Assembly: GCF_017426705.2 (NCBI RefSeq) | Contig: NZ_CP147251.1 | Span: forward strand, 726,501 to 790,500 | Reading direction: 5' to 3' | Length of the DNA: 64,000 nucleotides | DNA from: Enterococcus sp. DIV2402 | GTDB taxonomy: Bacteria; Bacillota; Bacilli; Lactobacillales; Enterococcaceae | Shown: positions 55,101 to 63,989 of the stretch, in pieces | Position numbering within the stretch: position 1 is the first letter of the stretch | Layout: each line of letters starts with the position of its first letter | Made by a program: the position numbers and the translations under genes | The notes under the pieces: generated by a model | Told to the model about the DNA's origin: nothing | What the model saw: the letters and a program-made list of their open reading frames with translations, nothing else | Database searches by the model: none

Positions 55101-56036
55101 GTGGAAACTTCAGAAAAGAAAATCAATGACGGCTTTACTTTTGTTTCAACTGATTCCCTGACTTCGGAAAAGATTGATACACCAACATATTCTTATTGGC
55201 GTTCAGTAGGAAGAAAGTTTTTTTCTAGTAAGGTAGCTATTGCAATGCTCATTTTAATGGTGGCTATTTTATTAATGGCATTTATTCAACCTATGTTTAG
55301 TGGGTATGACTTTATGAACGTAGATGATATTAATGACTTTTCAAAACGATACAATCCACCAAGCATGCAAGAATGGTTTGGTACAGATAAAAACGGAATG
55401 TCTTTATTTGATGCTGTCTGGGCAGGGGCTAAAACATCGATTTCAATCAGTGTGTTAGCAACCTTAATTACCACAGTGATTGGTGTGGTTGTTGGCGCAA
55501 TTTGGGGCACGTCTAAAAAAATCGACCGGGTTATGTTAGAAGTGTACAACGTTATTACTAACGTACCGCAATTATTAATTATCATGGTACTATCGTATAC
55601 GTTTGGTAGTGGTTTTTGGAACTTGATTTTTGCGATGTGTGTTACAGGATGGCTTAACACAGCTTATTTCATTCGTGTTCAAGTAATGATTATGCGTGAT
55701 CGAGAATATAACTTAGCGTCCAAAACATTAGGTACACCATCTATGCGAATGATTGTCCGTAATATCTTACCGTATTTAACATCGATTATTGTGACGAATG
55801 TCTCACAGTCATTGCCAGCGTTTATTTCTTATGAAACGTTCTTATCCTTCTTAGGTGTTGGTTTAAGTGCTGACGTTCCATCATTAGGTAAATTAATTTC
55901 AGAATACACAAATAACATGAGCAACTACCCGTATCTATTTTGGATTCCAGTTACTGTTTTGGCCTTAGTTTCTGTTTCTCTTTACATTGTTGGACAGACA
56001 TTGGCGGATGCTGCTGATCCAAGAACACATATGTAA
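55101..56036 (+). CDS. oppC: Oligopeptide permease OppC/AmiD (system 2)
   Basis: 311 residues with six predicted helices, the [14 protein letters not shown] segment and the EAA loop ([24 protein letters not shown]). It pairs with OppB to form the membrane channel. Start GTG 55101 lies 2 nt after the oppB stop codon and behind GGAGGG. Confidence 0.92.
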   Translation: METSEKKINDGFTFVSTDSLTSEKIDTPTYSYWRSVGRKFFSSKVAIAMLILMVAILLMAFIQPMFSGYDFMNVDDINDFSKRYNPPSMQEWFGTDKNGMSLFDAVWAGAKTSISISVLATLITTVIGVVVGAIWGTSKKIDRVMLEVYNVITNVPQLLIIMVLSYTFGSGFWNLIFAMCVTGWLNTAYFIRVQVMIMRDREYNLASKTLGTPSMRMIVRNILPYLTSIIVTNVSQSLPAFISYETFLSFLGVGLSADVPSLGKLISEYTNNMSNYPYLFWIPVTVLALVSVSLYIVGQTLADAADPRTHM

Positions 56037-56047
56037 GGAGGCACACT

Positions 56048-57127
56048 ATGGAGAAAAAAACAATTTTAAAAGCTGAAAATATTTCTGTAAGCTTTAGAGT
56101 GCGTAATCGCGAGCTACGTGCAATTCGAAATGTTTCGCTTGAATTGAAAGAGCAAGAGACACTAGCCATTGTTGGTGAATCTGGCTCTGGAAAATCTGTG
56201 CTTACCAAAACATTTACAGGTATGCTAGAAACAAACGGTTCAATTACAAGTGGAACAATCGAATATCAAGGTAAAAATTTAGCAGCTTTGAAAAAAGATG
56301 AAGAATGGGATGGCATTCGAGGAAAAGAAATTGCGACTATTTTCCAGGACCCAATGACTTCGTTAAATCCAATTAAAACAATTGGCTCACAAATTACGGA
56401 AGTTATTATCAAACATCAAGGGAAATCAGCTAAGGAAGCCAAAAGAATGGCCATTGATTTAATGGACCGTACAGGGATTCCCAATGCTGAAAAACGATAT
56501 GATGAATATCCTTTTCAATACTCTGGAGGGATGCGTCAACGAATTGTTATAGCGATTGCGTTAGCTTGTCGTCCTAAGATTTTGATTTGTGATGAACCAA
56601 CGACAGCTTTAGACGTAACTATTCAAGCTCAAATTTTGGAGTTAATTCGTGAATTACAAGAAGAATATAAATTTACAACAATTTTTATCACACATGATTT
56701 AGGTGTGGTAGCAGCAATTGCTGATAAAGTTGCTGTTATGTATGCCGGACAAATTATTGAAACAGGAACCGTAGAAGAAATTTTCTATGATCCTCGTCAT
56801 CCATATACATGGAGCTTGTTATCGTCATTACCACAATTAGGTCAAAAAGGGGACGAACTTTATTCTGTTCCAGGAACACCACCTTCTTTATATAAAGAAA
56901 TTAAAGGAGACGCCTTTGCGCCACGTAGTGCTTATGCAATGCAAGTTGACTTTGATAATGAACCACCTATGTTTCAAGTAACAGAAACGCATTTTGCTAA
57001 AACATGGTTGCTTGATCCTCGTGCGCCGAAAGCTGAAAAACCAGAGCTGATACAAGGGCTGCATGAAAAATTAGTCGCATTAACAGAAATAACTGAATTA
57101 AATGATGGAGGGGAAGTTCGTGTCTAA
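56048..57127 (+). CDS. oppD: Oligopeptide transporter ATPase OppD/AmiE (system 2)
   Basis: 359 residues: Walker [10 protein letters not shown], signature YSGGMRQR, Walker [13 protein letters not shown], switch THDLG. The C-terminal extension is characteristic of OppD but lacks the cysteine cluster seen in many homologues. AAGGAGGC precedes ATG 56048. It overlaps oppF by 8 nt. Confidence 0.93.
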   Translation: MEKKTILKAENISVSFRVRNRELRAIRNVSLELKEQETLAIVGESGSGKSVLTKTFTGMLETNGSITSGTIEYQGKNLAALKKDEEWDGIRGKEIATIFQDPMTSLNPIKTIGSQITEVIIKHQGKSAKEAKRMAIDLMDRTGIPNAEKRYDEYPFQYSGGMRQRIVIAIALACRPKILICDEPTTALDVTIQAQILELIRELQEEYKFTTIFITHDLGVVAAIADKVAVMYAGQIIETGTVEEIFYDPRHPYTWSLLSSLPQLGQKGDELYSVPGTPPSLYKEIKGDAFAPRSAYAMQVDFDNEPPMFQVTETHFAKTWLLDPRAPKAEKPELIQGLHEKLVALTEITELNDGGEVRV

Positions 57128-58058
57128 AGAAAAAGAAGTCATTTTATCGGTTAAAGATTTAGAGATTACTTTTGGTGAAGGTAAGAAAAAATTTGTTGCC
57201 GTACAAGATGCCAATTTTGATATTTACAAAGGAGAAACTTTCTCTTTAGTTGGCGAATCCGGCTCTGGAAAGACAACCATTGGCCGTGCGATTGTTGGAT
57301 TAAATGAAACCAGCAATGGCGATATTCTGTTTGAAGGAAAACGGATTAATGGAAAATTAACCAAAAAAGAACAAGAAGATAAAATTCGTAAAATTCAAAT
57401 GATTTTTCAAGACCCATCGGCTTCTTTAAATGAGCGTGCGACTGTCGAATATATTATTTCTGAAGGATTGTATAATTTTAACCTGTTTAAAAATGAAGAA
57501 GAACGTATAGCAAAAGTTGAAAAGTTAATCGAACAAGTTGGTTTATTACCGGAGCATATGTATCGTTATCCACATGAATTTTCTGGCGGACAAAGACAAC
57601 GTATTGGTATTGCTCGGGCATTAATTATGGAACCATCACTAGTTGTAGCGGATGAGCCTATTTCAGCATTAGATGTGTCTATTCGTGCACAAGTATTAAA
57701 TCTATTGAAAAAGTCACAAATAGAAGACGATGTTACCTATTTCTTTGTAGCCCATGATCTATCTGTGGTGCGTTTTATTTCTGACCGTATTGCGGTTATT
57801 CGTGCAGGAAGAATTTTAGAATTAGCAGAAACAGAAGAGCTTTTTATGAATCCATTACATCCATATACAAAAGCATTGTTATCGGCTGTCCCAATTCCAG
57901 ATCCAATTTTAGCACGTAAGAAAAAATTAGTTGTTTATAATCCCAATATGCACGATTATTCAAAAGATAAGCCAAGTTTTGAAGAAGTAAAACCAGGTCA
58001 TTATGTCTATGGAAATGCACTAGAATTAGCAGGTTATCGCGCAGCTGTTAAAAATTAG
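57120..58058 (+). CDS. oppF: Oligopeptide transporter ATPase OppF/AmiF (system 2)
   Basis: 312 residues: Walker [10 protein letters not shown], signature [10 protein letters not shown], Walker [13 protein letters not shown], switch AHDLS. Start GTG 57120 lies behind GGAGGGGAA; an earlier ATG at 57102 would put that site inside the gene. Its stop codon is 20 nt before the tldR start, so the two genes are almost certainly transcribed together. Confidence 0.93.
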   Translation: MSKEKEVILSVKDLEITFGEGKKKFVAVQDANFDIYKGETFSLVGESGSGKTTIGRAIVGLNETSNGDILFEGKRINGKLTKKEQEDKIRKIQMIFQDPSASLNERATVEYIISEGLYNFNLFKNEEERIAKVEKLIEQVGLLPEHMYRYPHEFSGGQRQRIGIARALIMEPSLVVADEPISALDVSIRAQVLNLLKKSQIEDDVTYFFVAHDLSVVRFISDRIAVIRAGRILELAETEELFMNPLHPYTKALLSAVPIPDPILARKKKLVVYNPNMHDYSKDKPSFEEVKPGHYVYGNALELAGYRAAVKN

Positions 58059-58078
58059 GGTAAAAGTGGTGAAAAAAG

Positions 58079-58999
58079 ATGGGGGTCTTAAAGGCATATC
58101 GCTTTAGAATTTATCCCGATGCAGAACAAAAACAGTTTTTTATTCAAACATTTGGTTGTGTTCGTTTTACCTATAACCATCTTTTGATGCATCGCAAGCA
58201 AAACAGTGAAAGTAAATTAACGCCAGCGCTATTAAAAAAAGATTATCCGTTTTTAAAAGATACAGATAGTTTGGCTTTGTCGAATGCTCAACGTAATTTA
58301 GAGAAAGCATTTCGTCGTTATTACAGTGGTCAAAGTGGTTTTCCAAATTTAAAAAATAAATCGAATATGTGGCAATCATATACAACAAACAATCAAAAAC
58401 ATACGATTTATTTTGAAGATGATAAGTTGAAATTACCAAAACTAAAATCACTTGTCGATGTGAATTTGCATCGTAAAATAAAAGGCGAAATTAAATCAGC
58501 AACAATTTCTGCTAGAAATACAGAAGAGTTCTATGTTTCAATTTTATGTATCGAAGAAGTTGAAAAATTAGAAAAAACACATCGTAAAATTGAGATTTCA
58601 TATTGTCCTAAACATCTGGTTCATTTTTCAGAAGAAATTTGTCCGATTCACTTTAATCAAGAAAAATTATTGGGACAAATTAATCACGCGAAACGGAAAT
58701 TACGATTACGTGCAAAAATTGCGAAGAAACGGAAAGTTTTATTAGCAAATGCTAAAAATTATCAAAAACAAAAAGAAAAAATGAATCGACTTCTGGTTCG
58801 ACGCAAATATAAAAAGGAAGATTTTATTAATCAACTCTCTTATTTTCTAGTCGAGAATTTTGATTACATTTTCGTGCAAGAGAATAATTCAGAGGATAAG
58901 TATCTGAAACAGGAATTTACGTCAAATGATTGGCAACAGTTTTTAAGTAAGTTGCGTTATAAATCAGAGTGGTATGGAAAACAAGTAATTATTAGCTAA
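58079..58999 (+). CDS. TnpB-derived nuclease-dead protein, oppF-associated TldR candidate
   Basis: 306 residues. The N-terminal half is clear TnpB/OrfB: KAYRFRIYPDAEQKQFF and TFGCVRFTYNHLL (residues 5-35), then FPNLKNKSN (88-96). The RuvC-I position, normally (G)IDLG, reads IEISYCPKHL (171-180), so the catalytic Asp is absent. The Lys/Arg-rich bridge helix follows (203-245). RuvC-II, normally VIED, reads FVQENN (265-270), so the catalytic Glu is Gln. The protein stops at KSEWYGKQVIIS, just where active TnpB continues with the zinc ribbon and RuvC-III, both missing. The frame before this is intact, with no internal stops. No tnpA is near. This fits TldRs, RNA-guided repressors evolved from TnpB and known next to oppF-type genes. 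A decayed IS605 orfB is the alternative. Confidence 0.85.
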   Translation: MGVLKAYRFRIYPDAEQKQFFIQTFGCVRFTYNHLLMHRKQNSESKLTPALLKKDYPFLKDTDSLALSNAQRNLEKAFRRYYSGQSGFPNLKNKSNMWQSYTTNNQKHTIYFEDDKLKLPKLKSLVDVNLHRKIKGEIKSATISARNTEEFYVSILCIEEVEKLEKTHRKIEISYCPKHLVHFSEEICPIHFNQEKLLGQINHAKRKLRLRAKIAKKRKVLLANAKNYQKQKEKMNRLLVRRKYKKEDFINQLSYFLVENFDYIFVQENNSEDKYLKQEFTSNDWQQFLSKLRYKSEWYGKQVIIS

Positions 59000-59112
59000 A
59001 CCAAAAAGTAAGGTAAGAACTGGAAGGGGCGCCAGGGATAGCCTAGGTTATAGAAAAAATTGAACGATTTTTGTTTCTAGGAATTTCTGCCCACTAATTA
59101 TGAAAAATCATA
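58985..59112 (+). ncRNA. Putative TldR guide RNA (transposon right-end-like scaffold plus guide)
   Basis: Active TnpB guide RNAs overlap the 3' end of tnpB and run through the transposon right end into flanking DNA. Here 110 nt of non-coding, structured sequence follows tldR. It has a GGCGCC palindrome near 59027 and a long hairpin with CCTAG (59042-59046) pairing CTAGG (59077-59081). Then GAATTTCTGCCCACTAATTA follows, with TTATG/CATAA at 59098-59113. The terminator begins at 59113. By analogy with IS605 right ends the guide should lie after the CTAGG arm, somewhere in 59082-59118. The exact scaffold/guide boundary cannot be fixed from this sequence. Confidence 0.55.
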
Positions 59113-59150
59113 AAAAAGAAGCGTCGAGCATTTCTCGTACGCTTCTTTTG
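59113..59150. terminator. Terminator tldR/bioY, right copy of the 37-nt direct repeat
   Basis: The same hairpin as at 51121-51157, identical over 37 nt. It serves the tldR/guide RNA transcript on the plus strand and bioY on the minus strand. Confidence 0.88.
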
Positions 59151-59151
59151 T

Positions 59152-59694
59152 TTATCTCGTTACTAAAAATTTTTCAGGTAATCGTTGAATTAAAAAGACA
59201 CCCAGTGTTCCAGCGACTACAGCTTTAATAATTTCTGGAATTAAGAAAGTAATAAAGCCACCTGAAAGGGCAGCAGCCCATGTCATATCGGTAGCAAATT
59301 TTAGCCAAATACTTCCAAATAACAAGGTAATGATAAAACCAATTAAGTTAGCTGAAATAACCCAAAAATAGGTTGTAGGGACTTTTTTTAATAAGGTACC
59401 AAGGATAAGTCCTGTGAATACAAAACCGATTAAATAGCCACCTGTTGGCCCTAGAATAGAAGCAATACCGCTACCAAAGCCAGCATAGACAGGCAAACCG
59501 ATGAGACCGAGTAATAAATAAATGATAATTGCCCAAGTTCCCACTTTACGTCCTAAAATCGTAACGGTTAAACCGACGATAAATGTTTGCATACTAAATG
59601 GAACTACGCCAATAGGAATCACAATTTGTGAAAAAACAGCAATGATTCCAGCGAATATGGCTGCTGTAATTTGTTCTTTTAAAGATAATTTCAT
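59152..59694 (-). CDS. bioY: Biotin transporter BioY (ECF S component)
   Basis: 180 residues, six hydrophobic helices. The GLPVYAGFGSGIASILGPTGGYLIGF motif is diagnostic for BioY. It binds biotin in the membrane and uses the shared EcfA1-EcfA2-EcfT module, encoded at the left end of the window. ATG 59694 (MKLSLKEQ) is preferred to GTG 59706, on account of GAAAGTGAG 8-9 nt upstream. Its promoter carries GTTAAC repeats typical of BirA control. Confidence 0.95.
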   Translation of the reverse strand: MKLSLKEQITAAIFAGIIAVFSQIVIPIGVVPFSMQTFIVGLTVTILGRKVGTWAIIIYLLLGLIGLPVYAGFGSGIASILGPTGGYLIGFVFTGLILGTLLKKVPTTYFWVISANLIGFIITLLFGSIWLKFATDMTWAAALSGGFITFLIPEIIKAVVAGTLGVFLIQRLPEKFLVTR

Positions 59695-59733
59695 ACATAC
59701 ACTCACTTTCTGTAAACCTAAAATTTTATTTTT

Positions 59734-59789
59734 GTTAACGATGAATTGAGTATAGCATAACGTTAACCCTGTGTAAATAAATAGTTAAC
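59734..59789 (-). promoter_or_regulatory. bioY promoter with BirA-type GTTAAC sites
   Basis: On the minus strand TTTACA (59777-59772), 17 bp and TATACT (59754-59749) form the promoter. GTTAAC occurs at 59784-59789, 59762-59767 and 59734-59739. The first two are 16 bp apart, the spacing of a BirA operator (GTTAAC dyad), and cover the promoter's -35 and spacer. The third lies downstream of the -10. Confidence 0.75.
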
Positions 59790-59795
59790 AAAAAA

Positions 59796-59819
59796 AGACA
59801 GCTGCAAGAGCTGTCTTCA
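59796..59819 (-). terminator. icd terminator
   Basis: On the minus strand AAGACAGCT pairs with AGCTGTCTT across a 5-nt loop, followed by T7, a few bases after the icd stop codon. Confidence 0.88.
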
Positions 59820-59822
59820 TGT

Positions 59823-61091
59823 TTATAATTCTTTGATGATTGATACTAAAAATGACCCAAATTCTTGTGTTGACAATTCAACTGCATCATTCATGGCATG
59901 AGCAAAATCTGATGTCACTTTTTTCGTGCGAATCGCTTCTTCAATTGCTTTTGTAATCAAATCAGCTGCTTCTTGCCAACCAAGATATTCTAATAACATT
60001 CCCCCTGAAAGGAGTAAAGAACAAGGATTAGCTTTCCCTTGTCCAGCAATATCGGGTGCAGTTCCATGTGTTGCTTCAAAAATAGCATATCCTGTGTCGT
60101 AGTTGATGTTACCACCAGGAGCAATTCCAATCCCACCAACTTGAGCAGCTAAGGCGTCTGAAATATAATCGCCATTTAAGTTACAGGTTGCAATCACATC
60201 GTATTTTTCAGGATACAATAAAATTTGTTGTAAGAAGTTATCAGCAATGACATCATTCACGATGATTTTCCCTTGAGCTTTGGCTTCGTTTAATGCTGTA
60301 TCCGCAGCCTCAGCACCATCCGTTTGTTTGATTGTTTGATATTGATGCATTGTAAAGCACTCGTCTTTGTAGGTCGTTTCTGCTAATTCATAGCCCCACA
60401 ATTTGAAGCCACCTTCTGTGAACTTCATAATATTTCCTTTATGAACCAAGGTTACTGTTGGACGCTTTTGCGCAATTGCAAAATCAATTGCCGCACCAAT
60501 TAATCGTTTGCTACCTTCTTCAGAAACAGGTTTCACCCCAATGGCTGCAGTTTCTGGGAAGCGAATATTTTTTACCGCAAATTGTTCTTGTAATAGTTCA
60601 ATCAATTGTTTGGTTTCAGCTTCGCCTTTTGCAAATTCAATACCTGCATAAACATCTTCTGTATTTTCTCGAAAAATCACCATATCCGTTTTTTCAGGCT
60701 CTTTGACAGGAGAAGGTACACCTTCAAAATAACGAACGGGACGAACACAAGCAAATAAATCTAACGTTTGACGTAAAGTAACATTTAATGAGCGGATTCC
60801 ACCACCGACTGGAGTAGTTAAAGGCCCTTTTAAGGCAACTTTTGCTTGTTCAATGGCATCTAATGTGTGGTCAGGCAACCAACTGCCCGTTTCTTCAAAA
60901 GCTTTTTCACCAGCTAAAATTTCTTGCCAGAAAATTTTCTTATCATCGCCATAGGCTTTTTCAATTGCCGCATCAAATACAGGTTGTGAAGCTGCCCAAA
61001 TTTCAGCACCAACACCATCTCCCGCAATAAACGGGATGGTTGGTGTATTTGGAATGGTACGTTGACCATTTGTTACAGTGATATATGTCAT
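59823..61091 (-). CDS. icd: NADP-dependent isocitrate dehydrogenase
   Basis: 422 residues, normal for the bacterial type. It oxidises isocitrate to 2-oxoglutarate with NADP+. Substrate contacts are visible in [25 protein letters not shown] and in NTEDVYAG, and the metal/cofactor region in [17 protein letters not shown] and [11 protein letters not shown]. It lies 43 nt downstream of acnA in the same orientation, so they form an operon. The product feeds GltBD. No citrate synthase gene is beside it. Confidence 0.96.
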   Translation of the reverse strand: MTYITVTNGQRTIPNTPTIPFIAGDGVGAEIWAASQPVFDAAIEKAYGDDKKIFWQEILAGEKAFEETGSWLPDHTLDAIEQAKVALKGPLTTPVGGGIRSLNVTLRQTLDLFACVRPVRYFEGVPSPVKEPEKTDMVIFRENTEDVYAGIEFAKGEAETKQLIELLQEQFAVKNIRFPETAAIGVKPVSEEGSKRLIGAAIDFAIAQKRPTVTLVHKGNIMKFTEGGFKLWGYELAETTYKDECFTMHQYQTIKQTDGAEAADTALNEAKAQGKIIVNDVIADNFLQQILLYPEKYDVIATCNLNGDYISDALAAQVGGIGIAPGGNINYDTGYAIFEATHGTAPDIAGQGKANPCSLLLSGGMLLEYLGWQEAADLITKAIEEAIRTKKVTSDFAHAMNDAVELSTQEFGSFLVSIIKEL

Positions 61092-61134
61092 AAAATTTCT
61101 CCTAGCTTATAGTAATTTATCGTTTGAGACAGTG

Positions 61135-63810
61135 TTACGCCATTTTTTTACGGATCACCATTGGTAAAATACCTTGATTTTTCCAATAGCGAATATCTGC
61201 AGGGGCGTCAAAGCGTAGACGAGTAGTGAAACGAATCTCAGTTCCATCGGCTTTTTTAGCAATGACATCAATTAATTGTTGGACTTCGGGTTCTTCAGGT
61301 AGGAAGATATCAAATGTTTCTTCCCCATTTAAACCAAGTGATTCTGCGGTATCACCATTTAAGTATTCCAATGGAACAACACCCATCATCACTAAGTTAC
61401 TACGGTGGATACGTTCAAAACTTTCCGCTAAAACAGCTTTTACGCCTAATAATTGCGTTCCTTTAGCTGCCCAGTCACGAGAAGAGCCCATACCGTAATC
61501 TTTTCCTGCAAGGACAATCCCACCAATATTGTTTTCTTGATATTTCATCGACGCATCGTAAATCGACATTTCTTCTCCAGTTGGTAAGTATCTAGTAACG
61601 CTACCTGTACTTCCAGGAACTAATTGGTTTTGTAGACGGATATTTCCGAATGTGCCACGCATCATAATTTCATGATTGCCTCGACGAGAACCAAATGAGT
61701 TGAAATCACGATAAGTGACACCTTTTTCTTTTAAGTATTTCCCAGCAGGAGAATCTAAACCAATACTTCCAGCAGGAGAGATATGGTCGGTTGTTACGGA
61801 ATCAGCTAACTTAGCTAAGACGTGTAGATTTTCTAGTGTTCCTTGTTTTGGTAATTCTTTGGTTAAACCATCAAAGAATGGTGGGTTCGCAATATACGTT
61901 GATTCTTCTTCCCATTCGTAACAGTCACTAGTTGTTGTTTCGATTTCATTCCAACGTTCATTGGCATCAAATAAGTGCGAATAAGCTTCTTTAAAGGCAT
62001 CCGGTGAAACATATTTTTGGATACAGTCTTGTACTTCTTCTGCACTTGGCCAAATATCGTTTAACATCACGGGTTGGCCATCATTACCAATTCCTAGTGG
62101 TTCTTTAGTCAAATCTTTGCGGACTGTTCCGGCTAATGCGTATGCGACAACTAATGGCGGTGAAGCAAGGTAGTTCGCTTTGATTAATGGATGGATACGG
62201 CCTTCAAAGTTACGATTTCCTGACAAAACAGAGGAAACTAATAACTGTTCTTCTTGAATCGCATCTGAAATGGCATCATCTAAAGGACCAGAATTTCCGA
62301 TACATGTCGTACAGCCATAACCAACTAGGTAAAAACCTAATTTTTCCAAGTAAGGCAATAAACCACTTTTAGATAAGTAAGAAGTAACGATTTTTGAACC
62401 TGGTGCTAATGATGTTTTGACATAAGCAGGTACTTTTAAGCCCTTTTCAACAGCATTTCTAGCAAGCAAGCCAGCTGAAAGCATAACGAACGGGTTACTT
62501 GTATTTGTACAGCTAGTAATCGCAGCTAATAAGACATCTCCAGTATGGATCAGATTATCTTCTTTATCCCATTTGATTTCAGCAGTTTTCTCTAATTCTT
62601 CTACTGGTAAACCAAAGCCTTTTGGACCTACAGGTGCTTGAATAGATTGGTCGAAATCTTCTGCTACATTTGACAATGTAATCCGGTCTTGTGGACGTTT
62701 TGGTCCAGCAAGTGATGGTTGGATGTCATCTAAATCAATGGTGATGACTTTTGTATAGGTTGGTACAACGTCTTTGTCGTAAAACAAATGATTTTCTTTG
62801 GCATAAGTTTCTACTAGTTCAATTAATTCAGGTGAACGACCAGTAGTTGCCATGTAATTTAATGTTTCTTCATCAATTGGACAGAATCCACAAGTTGCAC
62901 CATATTCAGGGGCCATGTTTGCCAAAGTGGCACGGTCTGCTAAACTTAATTCAGAATAACTTGTTCCAAAATATTCAACAAATTTTCCTACTACTTTTTC
63001 ATTACGTAAACGTTCAGTGACCGCAAGTGCTAAGTCGGTTGCTGTTGTTCCAGCTGGAAAAGAACCAACGAATTCAACGCCGATAACTTCAGGTGTTGGG
63101 AAGAAAGAAGCTTCTCCTAAAATAGCTGCTTCGGCTTCAATTCCGCCAACGCCCCAACCTAGAACGCCTAATCCATTAATCATTGTGGTATGTGAGTCTG
63201 TTCCTTGTAATGTGTCTGGGAATAATAAAATTTTACCATCCACTTCTTTACTGATGACAACATCAGATAAAGATTCAATGTTTACTTGGTGAATGATTCC
63301 AGTTTCTGGAGGTACCACTTCAAAATCATTAAACGATTGTTGTGCCCATTTTAAGAATTGATAACGTTCTTGATTACGTTCAAATTCTCTTTCCGTATTA
63401 ATCGCAATTGCTTCAGGACGACCAGAAGCATCAACTTGAACGGAATGGTCAACGACTAAGGTAACGGGAATTTCAGGATTGATGTCTGAAGCATTTCCTC
63501 CTAGTGAAACAATTGCATCACGCATCGCAGCTAAATCTACGACAGCAGGAACGCCAGTAAAATCTTGTAAGACAACGCGGGCTGGTTTAAAAGGGACAAC
63601 TCCTTGAGGGGTATCTGGGTTCCAATTCACTAAAGTGTCAATGTTTTCTTCAGTTACGTCTTCACCAAGATGGCGAGCAACACTTTCTAGTAGAACACGA
63701 ATAGAGTAAGGTAAAGCGGCTAAGTTTCCATTGTATTCTTTCACTACATCAGCAATTGCACAATAATCATATTCAGTACTATTTAATTTTAAATGTTTCT
63801 TCCAATGCAT
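61135..63810 (-). CDS. acnA: Aconitate hydratase AcnA
   Basis: 891 residues, the full AcnA/IRP type. It interconverts citrate and isocitrate. The three Fe-S cysteines are visible in SCTNTSNP and GYGCTTCIGN; the swivel domain follows (DYGMGSSRDWAAKGTQLLGVKAVLAESFERIHRSNL). In Bacillus AcnA moonlights as an RNA-binding regulator when it loses its cluster. The ribosome site is GGAGGCATT, upstream of ATG 63810. Operon with icd. Confidence 0.96.
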   Translation of the reverse strand: MHWKKHLKLNSTEYDYCAIADVVKEYNGNLAALPYSIRVLLESVARHLGEDVTEENIDTLVNWNPDTPQGVVPFKPARVVLQDFTGVPAVVDLAAMRDAIVSLGGNASDINPEIPVTLVVDHSVQVDASGRPEAIAINTEREFERNQERYQFLKWAQQSFNDFEVVPPETGIIHQVNIESLSDVVISKEVDGKILLFPDTLQGTDSHTTMINGLGVLGWGVGGIEAEAAILGEASFFPTPEVIGVEFVGSFPAGTTATDLALAVTERLRNEKVVGKFVEYFGTSYSELSLADRATLANMAPEYGATCGFCPIDEETLNYMATTGRSPELIELVETYAKENHLFYDKDVVPTYTKVITIDLDDIQPSLAGPKRPQDRITLSNVAEDFDQSIQAPVGPKGFGLPVEELEKTAEIKWDKEDNLIHTGDVLLAAITSCTNTSNPFVMLSAGLLARNAVEKGLKVPAYVKTSLAPGSKIVTSYLSKSGLLPYLEKLGFYLVGYGCTTCIGNSGPLDDAISDAIQEEQLLVSSVLSGNRNFEGRIHPLIKANYLASPPLVVAYALAGTVRKDLTKEPLGIGNDGQPVMLNDIWPSAEEVQDCIQKYVSPDAFKEAYSHLFDANERWNEIETTTSDCYEWEEESTYIANPPFFDGLTKELPKQGTLENLHVLAKLADSVTTDHISPAGSIGLDSPAGKYLKEKGVTYRDFNSFGSRRGNHEIMMRGTFGNIRLQNQLVPGSTGSVTRYLPTGEEMSIYDASMKYQENNIGGIVLAGKDYGMGSSRDWAAKGTQLLGVKAVLAESFERIHRSNLVMMGVVPLEYLNGDTAESLGLNGEETFDIFLPEEPEVQQLIDVIAKKADGTEIRFTTRLRFDAPADIRYWKNQGILPMVIRKKMA

Positions 63811-63847
63811 TAAAATGCCTCCAATTCTATTTTAGAGTCTTAGTATA

Positions 63848-63875
63848 ATTATACGTTTTTATTCTGAAAAAGCAA
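63848..63875 (-). promoter_or_regulatory. acnA-icd promoter
   Basis: On the minus strand TTGCTT (63875-63870), 16 bp and TATAAT (63853-63848). A perfect 12-bp palindrome GTATAATTATAC (63843-63854) overlaps the -10 and could be an operator. Confidence 0.6.
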
Positions 63876-63989
63876 ATCAATAAATTTTAATTCTTTCATT
63901 TTTAACTTATCATGTTATAATGGTTTCCATAATTTGTTTTAAAAAAATGAGCTAAATTATCAAAAGAAGGTAGAATAGGAGGAAAAAAA

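Noticed and set aside
58079..58999. Reading the TnpB-like gene as an active IS605 transposon
   Set aside because: No tnpA is near, the RuvC residues are replaced, and the zinc ribbon is absent; it does not look mobile today.
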